Translations under genes and position numbers: made by a program | Notes under the pieces: generated by a model | Told to the model about the DNA's origin: nothing | What the model saw: only the letters and a program-made list of their open reading frames with translations | Databases searched by the model: none | Shown: positions 1 through 8,400 of the stretch, piece by piece | How the letters are laid out: every line of letters starts with the position of its first letter | Numbering within the stretch: position 1 is the first letter of the stretch | Source of the DNA: CAYVQE01 sp964454005 | Lineage (GTDB): Bacteria > Myxococcota > B64-G9 | NCBI GenBank assembly: GCA_964454005.1 | Contig: CAYVQE010000006.1 | Span: forward strand, 1-64,000 | Direction of reading: 5' to 3' | Length of the DNA: 64,000 nt

Positions 1-148
1 CCGGCCCCGGCAGGTCATCGCGCAAAACCATGAACCCAGGGTCGGTATCCACCCCCAATCCACCACCACCGCCACAAGCGCCCAGCGACAGCACAAGCAA
101 CACCGCCCAAACCAATGAAACCGCCCGTATCATCAAATGCCCAATCAT
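1..148 (-). CDS. Lipoprotein, N-terminal part only (runs off left edge)
   Basis: Only the first 49 codons are in the window. The ATG at 148 is preceded by a GA-rich stretch (gggtgagg) suitable as a ribosome binding site. A hydrophobic segment is followed by the lipobox LGAC and a run of glycines, so the product is predicted to be exported and lipid-anchored. It starts 27 bp after the stop of the upstream minus-strand gene and is probably co-transcribed with it. A second in-frame ATG five codons later is also possible. The mature part is too short to assign a family. Confidence 0.6.
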   Translation of the reverse strand, partial: MIGHLMIRAVSLVWAVLLVLSLGACGGGGGLGVDTDPGFMVLRDDLPGP

Positions 149-175
149 CTCGTATATCCTCACCCGTTATAGCCC

Positions 176-1243
176 CTAAAGCTCCCGCTCAAGCCAGAGC
201 TTACCTTCAAGCTCTTTCTTGTCCCAAGGCGCTCCCCGCGTCAATAGCTCACGCTTCGAAACCTCCCTGAAACCGGCCGTGTGGAACATCCCCAAGCACC
301 TTGTGTTTTCCGGCCCAATCGCACCACCGATTCTCTTATAACCCCGCCTCCCGGCCTCACCCATTGCCGCAGACACCAGCTTCGAGCCCAACCCGATCCC
401 CCGGAGCCAAAACGGTATCCAGATCGAAAAAACCGACGCGCAATCGTCCACTGACCTATCACTAGCCGGACGCAAGACCAACAGCCCCTGCTTCCGTCTC
501 CTTTGATCTCGCAGGACCAACAACGCTATCTCTCCCCCCCTCAACTGTCGCTCCAATATTTGGAGCATGTCCTCGCTCCGTGAATTCTCTTGTGACAACA
601 TCTCTGCCAGGGTTCTCTCCTCCAGCTCTTCAACCTCTATCTCAATATTTCCCAGCCAATGCCTAAAAAATCGCTGAATCGGCCACCGAACCAGACGGTG
701 TCCAAGAATTCTCCTCTCGGCTATCCTGGCCAAACGTGGCCACTTTGCCCGTGCCAGCCGCAAATTCTTAAGCACCTCGGCCCGGCCCAAACCAAGCCGC
801 GGCCACTCCAGCCCCCAAGGCTGCGAGAGCTTCCCATCCCGTTCAACCGACATCACACGGCCAACCACCGCCTCCAAACCCAAGGGGCCATCCTCATTAA
901 TCATGTTGTCTCCACGTGCCCAGAATTCCTCGCCACGAACACGTGTTACCCGATGCGCTTGAAACTCCCCCCTGCTTGAATATACCACCACCCATCCACG
1001 CTCAACATGGCTTCCGACGGCTTCAAGTCGAAGCTTGTCTCCCGGTAAGAATAGAGGCGCCATACAATATCCAGAAGACAGAAAGGTTCCTCGGTAATCC
1101 TCGAGACCATTACAGCCTGGAGCATCTGTCAAAATCACAACAGAACCCCGATCGCGACCGACTATGGCAAAATCTGCGCTACTTGTACTCAAAACCTTCT
1201 CTCTTGATAGCCTTGCCGCCCCCTTCTTTGCAAACAAATGCAC
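176..1243 (-). CDS. S26 signal-peptidase-like domain fused to a GNAT acetyltransferase domain
   Basis: 355 residues. Residues about 50-135 follow the S24/S26 peptidase pattern: a GYCMAP segment at 58-63 where S26 enzymes carry the Ser nucleophile (usually GxSMxP), PGD at 67-69, an HRV motif at 97-99 and GDN at 111-113. The His form of the general base is that of the SipW/Sec11-type branch, but the nucleophile position is Cys60. Residues about 205-345 form a GNAT fold with the acetyl-CoA-binding motif RGIGLGSKLV. The start is GTG 1243 with a G-rich stretch about 7 bases upstream. It lies downstream of an HprK-like kinase and a small peptide gene, company in which S24/S26-like proteins of peptide-modification loci occur. 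Whether it cleaves, acetylates or only binds a peptide is not known. The DNA is AT-richer than most of the window, which hints at transfer. Confidence 0.7.
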   Translation of the reverse strand: MHLFAKKGAARLSREKVLSTSSADFAIVGRDRGSVVILTDAPGCNGLEDYRGTFLSSGYCMAPLFLPGDKLRLEAVGSHVERGWVVVYSSRGEFQAHRVTRVRGEEFWARGDNMINEDGPLGLEAVVGRVMSVERDGKLSQPWGLEWPRLGLGRAEVLKNLRLARAKWPRLARIAERRILGHRLVRWPIQRFFRHWLGNIEIEVEELEERTLAEMLSQENSRSEDMLQILERQLRGGEIALLVLRDQRRRKQGLLVLRPASDRSVDDCASVFSIWIPFWLRGIGLGSKLVSAAMGEAGRRGYKRIGGAIGPENTRCLGMFHTAGFREVSKRELLTRGAPWDKKELEGKLWLEREL

Positions 1244-1496
1244 TCTAAAATCCCCCGTCTTTTCCGTTACTTGCCCTCTAAAATACCTTTACGGCAATAA
1301 TACAGCCTGAGCAGATTGCCCGATGCAGAGCGTCCTGTATGTTGAAAAATAAAACTCATTGTATTTGACACTCGCCCGCGGTTTACTCGAAAACTCCCCC
1401 TACAAGGCGACACGCGATAAAACTAAAACCAATTAAGCAAACCCGGCAACAGCAAACTGTGGAATTTTCAAAAACAAGTCGGTTTCAATTGTTTTT

Positions 1497-2264
1497 TTAA
1501 ATAAGGCGTGACACATCAGAGTCTTTCCTGAACGTAAGCTTTTGGATAAGTCCTGCGCCAAAAAGGTCCAGCACGCCACGAGAACAGGCTAGTTGAATAT
1601 TCTCATCTTCCACTGGACATACCGTTTGCCGAAAAAGCCTGTGGATATCTTTTTTGCTTGACGCGGTAGACGTTGATAGTTTATTCCCTTTCTCAATCAA
1701 AAAGATCTTGTTCAATACCGCACTTCCGTTCTTGGCGACAGTCCCTGTACTTTCAACCTGAGGTATCGAAAATCCCATCCACTTCCCGTTGAAACATCGA
1801 ATCCCAACCCTGTCGTCATGAAGAATTTCAACCCCTTTGGCAGAATGCGCTATAGTGCTTTTGCCTGCCCCAGACGGACCCACGAACAAGCTGCACCTTC
1901 GGTTCTTTTTCAATGCAGCCGCATGAAGCACAAGACCTGAATTTTCGGTTGCTGCATAAGAAACGATATGCCCAATGGCTGTTGAAATACTTACATAGGT
2001 CGGATCTTCGATAAAATATTTAAAGTTTCTCTCCCCGTTTTTGACTATTTCAATTTTCAGTCCTCTTTCCAGACTGCCCTTATGACAATCGCGTTCTTCA
2101 ACAAGTGGCACAAGGACTATCTTGGCACTGTATTTGTATTTTGCTCGCCTCTTGGTTGAAAATGGCCGTATCAGCTTTTCAGTTAACTCGCTGAGTTCCG
2201 CCGAAAAACTAACTCTAAAGCCAAGCCCACAAGATTCGAAGCTATGCTCATACTCATGTCTCAA
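1497..2264 (-). CDS. HprK-like (HPr kinase-related) ATP-binding protein
   Basis: 255 residues. An HAA segment at 114-116 and the P-loop GPSGAGKS at 129-136, followed by LHDDRVGI near 148-155, match HPr-kinase-type folds found in peptide-modification clusters rather than the carbon-regulation HprK. The CBS-like N-terminal domain and HPr-recognition loop of true HprK are not evident. Related proteins phosphorylate Ser residues of lasso peptides or accompany PqqD-type chaperones; that is family knowledge, and the substrate here is inferred. The assigned start is TTG 2264, 31 bp after the stop of the small peptide gene; no strong ribosome binding site is visible, so the start is uncertain. A 253-bp gap without a convincing gene separates it from the next gene (1243). 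The gene is AT-rich compared with its right-hand neighbours. Confidence 0.72.
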   Translation of the reverse strand: MRHEYEHSFESCGLGFRVSFSAELSELTEKLIRPFSTKRRAKYKYSAKIVLVPLVEERDCHKGSLERGLKIEIVKNGERNFKYFIEDPTYVSISTAIGHIVSYAATENSGLVLHAAALKKNRRCSLFVGPSGAGKSTIAHSAKGVEILHDDRVGIRCFNGKWMGFSIPQVESTGTVAKNGSAVLNKIFLIEKGNKLSTSTASSKKDIHRLFRQTVCPVEDENIQLACSRGVLDLFGAGLIQKLTFRKDSDVSRLI

Positions 2265-2295
2265 CTAACAAGTCCAATGAGCCGCAGCATAGCGG

Positions 2296-2436
2296 CTATT
2301 GCCGCCTGGGAGCCTCGCGGTGCGGACCATATTCAATTGGTTGAGTTGAAACTGTGTTCATCATAAACGACACCTTACTTGTGGAAATCCGAGGTGTTCC
2401 GTAACTCTTCTTCTTCATTTCTTCTTTTTTCTTCAT
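2296..2436 (-). CDS. 46-residue candidate RiPP precursor peptide with lasso-leader-like KKxYxxPxI motif
   Basis: ATG at 2436 opens 46 codons ending in TAG at 2296. The peptide starts MKKKEEMKKK, then SYGTPRIST at 11-19, then a Ser/Thr/Met stretch, and ends PHREAPRRQ. K-K-x-Y-x-x-P-x-I is the leader pattern that PqqD-type recognition domains bind in lasso-peptide clusters. In-frame ATGs at 2448 and 2418 give 50 or 40 residues; a GGGTGA stretch 4 bases ahead of 2436 supports the chosen start. It lies 35 bp after the giant lipoprotein gene and 31 bp before the HprK-like kinase, and a PqqD-domain gene is upstream on the same strand. No core region meeting the lasso rule (Gly, Ala, Ser or Cys first, acidic residue at 7-9) is evident after a plausible cleavage site, so the class is open. 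Short length is the main doubt. Confidence 0.5.
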   Translation of the reverse strand: MKKKEEMKKKSYGTPRISTSKVSFMMNTVSTQPIEYGPHREAPRRQ

Positions 2437-2460
2437 GATATCACCCATTACCTTCGATGT

Positions 2461-2479
2461 CTAACTAGGTCCTAGTTAG
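2461..2479. repeat. Perfect 19-bp palindrome over the stop codon of the giant lipoprotein gene
   Basis: CTAACTAGG at 2461-2469, one base, then CCTAGTTAG at 2471-2479: two perfect 9-bp arms. It overlaps the TAG stop at 2472-2474 and sits 25-43 bp upstream of the candidate peptide start. It could be an operator, a recombination site or a weak mRNA hairpin. There is no U-tract, so it is unlikely to be an intrinsic terminator. Confidence 0.6.
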
Positions 2480-5400
2480 TACTGAAGAACACATGGATCG
2501 TTTCCAAAAAAGGTTCCCCAATGGCGACATCTGGAAGCCCATCGCCATTGAAATCTCCAACCGCCATGTCAATGCCAAAGTAGTTATCTCCAGCACCGTA
2601 CAGGATTGACTCTGGCTCATCTGAGAAATATGGCTCTGGCGATCCCTCATCTCCACTGTTGTAGAAGATAAACGCGCGATGGCCCAAAGAAGAATTTACA
2701 CCCACTAGCATATCCGGCAGGCCGTCCATGTTGATATCTACTATTTCAAACTTTTCGCCAAAACTGATATCCTCAGGCCATGTCAGCTCCCTTGTCGCAT
2801 TCGTGTCAATCGTAATACTCGGGTCACCGTTGCCATGATCAATCCCTTTGAATAAATATACTTTATTGTACTCAGATGCAGAGACGACAAGATCGGCAAT
2901 GCCATCGGCTGTGATATCGTGTCCACCCACTGCGTACTCGCCAAACCCCCTTATGCTAACAGCTTCTCCATAAGAAAGTATATCGATGGAATCGCTCGCT
3001 GGATCTACATCTCGATTTGTGATTTGATGAACCAGTTCTCCATCAAATGTGTACACTTCGTTTACTGTTGAAGCTGCAACAGTAAAATCATCGTATCCGT
3101 CCCCATCCAGATCTCCAAGGCTGGTATTGCCCCATCGGTATCCAAAGCCATCATCGACTTCGATCCCGAGAAAAGCAATATCGGCATTATCCACGGGAAC
3201 AAAGGCTTCTCCGTCGCCATCGTCCCCGTTCACAAATGACGGGTCGGTCCACTCCGCCCTTGACCTACCGAAGAAAATGTACCCTCGACCATTTCCATCT
3301 AATTGATATGCTGAGACAAAAAGATCGGTGAAGCCGTCGCCATTGACATCCCCCAAGCGTGCGAAAGCCCGACCGAGCAATCCATCGGTTCCAACAGGAC
3401 CCCTTATCTCCAAATCAGGAGTTGTCGGAGGGTTGCTGAAGAAGTCCGACCGCCCGAAATAGATTGACAAGCGCCCCCGAGATGCATCGAATCCGTGTCC
3501 CGAGACGACCACGTCGGCAAATCCATCTGAGTCCAGGTCGCCAACGCCGGTCAGGAAATAACCGAAAAATTCTCCGCTGCTGTTTCGCCGCAAGACAACC
3601 GGAGCATCGGATGATGACCAGCTATTCAGGTCTGCGACACCTTGGAAGGCCATCACCTCTCCGACATCCCCGTCATAAAACGGTGCTGATGCCAGTAGAT
3701 CGTCAATTCCATCCCCATCTACATCGCCAGCGTTGCACATCGCAAATCCCGTGATGCCGCCGGGATCCCGAACGTGCTCCACATGGTTCCAATGATTATC
3801 CAATACCACATCACTAGGAGGCAAAGGTGAGAAATTTCCCACCTCATCGATCGCCCGCACAGAGAAGTGGTATGTATTCAGGGGCGGAAGAACCAATGAA
3901 GCTCCCGTTCCAGCGCCAGAGTAAACTTCTTCAGCATTTTGCCACGAATTACTATCCGTAATTGCTTCACGCGCCCAGCGAACGACGTATCCTTGCGGAT
4001 TCCCTTCAGCGCCGTCATCGCCAACGGCTGACCAGACCAAATCCACATCTGCATGATGCGCATCGACCAATGCTGGGACAGCGTCGGCTACTTCGGCTGG
4101 AGCCACGACATCCGCTTCTACCGTCAACGAGATACGGGCCTCGTTGCCGGCGTAGTCTGTGACTACAGCGTCCAGGTTGCTGGTGGTAGCGTGTTCAAGC
4201 TGGCGATTGCTGTAATCCACCGTCTGGGGATTGCTGGTGATGCTGGTCGGCCCACCAATTGGGTTTCCGGCCAGTTCCAGAGAGAATCTACCTGGGTAAA
4301 TTGGATCTCCGCCATCGCCAATCTCGAAGGAAAAGTCCATTTCGCAGGGTTCGCCGGCCACCTTGTCTGCCAGTATGGTGGTGCCATTGGCGTCGGGGTT
4401 GCCACTGGCGGCGACGCAGACCACGTCATCGGCGCCTGGGGCCAGGCGGGTCAGGTTCGGTCCGTAGAGATCGACCAGCTCGACCGTGATGGAACTCGTG
4501 TTGATGTTTCCTTGCTGGTCGTCGATGGTGGCGGTGATGACCGTGCCGGTCTCGCCGTCGGCCAGGGGTACATCCTGGAAGGTGACGCAGCCGTCGGCGC
4601 CCAGGCCTTGGGCCGGGCCCACCGGGGTGCCGTCGAGGTCGAGCACGACCTCACAGGCACCGCAGGAGCTGCTGTCGCAGGTGACGCTGCAGGCGGTCAC
4701 GTCGAGCTGCAGGCCGTTGTCGGGGTTGGCGTCGCTGTCGTGGCTGGCGTTCAATACAGCCGGGTTGTTCAGATCCTGCAGCGTTATATCGCAACCCTCG
4801 ACCTCGATGGTGACCGGGTCGATCTGGAACTCTTCGCTGACGTTGCCGGCTGGATCGCGGGTGGTCACGCGCAGGTCGTGGGTGCCGGCGGGCAGGTTGC
4901 AGACGAAGGTGGTCGGGCCGGGGATGATCACGTCGGCCTGGCAGCGCTGCTGGCCGCCGGAGCGCACGGTGATGCGTTGGGTGGCGTCGGTGCCCGAGGT
5001 GCTGCAGACGAAGTCGACCGCCTGTTCCTGTACGGTGTCGCCGGCCGAGGGCTGGGTGCAGCTTACCGTCGGGCGTATGGTGTCGACGAATACGGCCAGA
5101 CTGGCCGGGGTGGCTTCGTTGCCGCATGAGTCTGTGACCTCGGCTTCGAGCAGAGCGGGGCCCTGGCCGAGGCTGGTCAGGATGCAGGCCACGCCGCCGA
5201 CCAGGGCTTCGCTTCGGGCGGCGGGGAGAAAGTGGACCAATTGACCATCTTCTGAGCCGGTCACTGTGGCGCAAAGGTCGAAGTCGACGTCTTCGGTTCC
5301 TGGATCCAGATCGTCTTCGTAGAGCAGGTTGGGGTGATCGGGGTCGGTGATGGCGATGGTCGGGGCGGTGTGGTCGAACCGGATCGTGAACTGTGCCTCG

Positions 5401-8400
5401 AGGTCGCTTATCGATGGGTTGCTTTCTCGTATATTGGGGCTTCCATATTGATCGCTGACTGTAACAGTCAGGTCGAGATCTCCATCTGCAGGTGCAGTAC
5501 TGAAAACAGCTTGTCCGCCCGAGACTGTTGCGCTGGCAATGGCAGATCCATTTGGCCAGTTTTGAACAAGGCGGGCGGTGCGCCCTTCAACACCTGTGCC
5601 GACATCCGAAATGTCGGCGGTTACGACCATTTCGCCTTCTGCGATATTGACGCATCCATCGTCGTTTGCATCAGACGTAACCGTCAAGGATTCGACAGTC
5701 GGCGGTATGCTGTCGACCTGCACGGTCACCGGTTCGGAGAAATTGCCCTGTCCTGGGACGTTCTCCGAAAAAGCCGACAGGATATTGCTCCCCTCTGCAA
5801 ATGGGGTGCAAACCAAAGTCGATACACTTCCGGTTACCGTAGTTTCGAAGACTACTTCACCGTGGCCATAACGGGTACAAATATCAGCAGACTGCGGATC
5901 TGCGGCGGGGCATTGAGCGCCATGGCAGATGCAGAGCACCAAGCGGTCGCCAGTTGAAGTACCAACGGTTTCTACATCAACCTGAGAGTGGAAGCCTTCT
6001 TCTGGGCACATATCGTGGGTAATATTAAATTGTCGGCCATCCACCGGCCGCGTGATTTCCACATCTGGTGCCTGCGGGGCGAGGGTGCCGCCGGAGAAGG
6101 CTTGGGTGCTGTTTTGGGCTTGGTCGGTGATGGTTACTTCTAGCTGGACCGCGGCGTAGCGATCGGGGGTGGGGTCCAGGGTGGCGCGGTCGAAGGTGTA
6201 GCTGTTGGTCTCGTTGGCGGCCAGCTCGTGGGTGGCTAGCTCGACCCAGCCTTCGTTTTCTACGTTGCGGCGCAGGGCCAGCACGTCGCCTTCGCTGGCT
6301 CCGGTGAAATTGCAGACCACGTCGTGTTGGAAGCCGGCGGCGGCGGATTGGTCGTCTCCGGCGCCTAGCTCGAAGCCGTCGGCGGGATCGGTGATGACCA
6401 CGTCGGGGGCCTGGCGGTCGACCAGGATGGTGACCGGGGTGGCGTCGGCGCAGTTGTTGGCCTTGTCGCAGACGGTGGCTTCGAGGGTGTGGCTGGCGCC
6501 GGTGGTGGCGGTGACGGCGTTGTAGGTGGCCTGGCCGGCTTCGAAGGTCGGGGGATCGCCTGCGATCTCGGCCGGGGAGCCGTCGACGAAGAGCTGGTCT
6601 GCGAGCACGCCGTCTTCTACGTCGGCTGACAGCAGCACCCGGATCTGGAAGCCGGGGGTGGCCGGGGAGCGGTCGGGGCTGTCGGCGTTGTAGATGGCGC
6701 CTTCGAGCGGCTCGACGAAGGCCACCTCGGGCGGGGTCTGATCGACCACCACCCGGTTGGGCGCCGAGGTGCCGGTGCGGCTGTCGGCGGCCTCGCAGCT
6801 GGCCCACAGCTCGTAGTCGCCCTCGGCGAGCGGGGCCGGCAGCTCCAGGGCCACATCGCCGGCGGCGTCGGTGGTGCCCTGGGCGACGGCGTTGGCCACC
6901 AGGCAGATCGGCGGCAGGCTGGGGTTGGCCGGGGTGTCGCGGCGGCAGACGGTGCAGGTCTGGCCCTCGGCGACGTCGGAGTCGACGATGACGCTGACCG
7001 CGCCGTCGGCGGTGTAGGTGCCGTCGGCCGGGGCTGTCAGGATCACCCGCGGCAGGGTGGTGTCGCCCACCTCCAGCAGCAGGCTGGCGGTGCTGGTGCT
7101 CACGGCGTTGCTGGCCGAGACCCGCAGCTCCACCTCGCCGCGCGGCAGCAGCACGTCGCCGAAGGTGGCGAAGCCGGCGCCGGAGACGTCGCTCGTCTCG
7201 CTCTGGCGCGGCTGGCCGTTGTCGAGCAGCTCCAGCGTGGCCGCAGCACCGGCCACCACGTGCTCGACCTGCGCGATCACGGTGTAGATGCGGTCGCCCT
7301 CGTCGATCGGGATCGGCTGCTGGGCGGTGCCATCGGGGTCGACGAAGGTGATCGCTGGCGGATCGGTCGGCAGGCTGACGTCGACCTGGATGGCGTCGCT
7401 GGCGGGGTTGCCGGCGGCGTCCTGTACGCTGGCGGTGATGGTGTTGCTCACCGTACCGGCGCCGCCGAACAGGCTGATCTCGAGCCCACCGCCGCCGTCG
7501 ACCACGGTGCCGGTGCGGCTGTCCTGCTGGTCGCCGTCGGTCCAGGCCACCTCGAAGGTCTGGCCGTCGGCCACCCCGCTGGTGAGCACCTCGACGTTGG
7601 CGTCGGTGCTGTCCAGATCGGCCCCGTCGGCCGGGCTGACGATCTCGATGACCGGCGGGTGGCCGTCGACCGTGACGTAGATCGGGGCCGAGGCCGGCTC
7701 GCCCGCGATCTGACAGCGCAGGAACTTGTTGTTCCCGTCGAGGAAGGTCACCTCGGGCGTCCAGGCGCCGGCCTGCACCGTGCCGGCGACCGGGCCCTGG
7801 CCGCCGATCAGCAGGCTGATGGCCTGGCCGTCGTCGACGTTGTCGGTGCTCACCTGCACGGCGTACTGCAGGCCGTTGGTCGGGTCGCCGTCGGCGTCAT
7901 CGGCCGCCAGCAGCACCTGGCCGTCGCTGGGATCGTCGATGGTGCACATCGGCTGCTCGGACTGCACCTCGAGCTGGTGCTCGACGCTGGCCTGCGCACC
8001 GCAGGCGTCGGCGCCGACGACCTGTACCGTGCGCGGGCCGCTGGTCAGGGTGATGTACTCGAACGAGTAGTTCGAGCCGGGGAAGAACACCGCTGGAACC
8101 AGCGGGTTGGCCGCCGACGGAAAGACCTCGCCGTCGATCAGCACCTGCAGGCTCGCGGCGTCGGGCACGCCGCTGGAGCTGCCGCTGACCGCCAGCTGTA
8201 TGCCGGCGGTGTCCGGGTCGCGATCGGCCGCGTCGGTGATGGTCAGCCCGTCGGCCGGCGCCTGTATGGCCACCGTGACCGGCGTGGTGCACACCCGGTA
8301 GCTGTTGACCAGCGAGCTGCCGTCGCGCTCGCCGCTCACCTCGGCCCAGGCCTCGACCTGGCCGTCGGGCAGGGTGGCGCTGAACTGCAGCTGGCCGCCG

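Noticed and set aside
1267..1359. 30-codon minus-strand frame between the HprK-like and S26/GNAT genes
   Set aside because: No ribosome binding site before its ATG and no recognisable motif; it is as expected by chance in AT-rich DNA.
2296..2436. Calling the small peptide a canonical lasso precursor
   Set aside because: The YxxP leader motif fits, but no plausible core start places Asp or Glu at ring positions 7-9 and no lasso cyclase or B2 protease gene is in the window.
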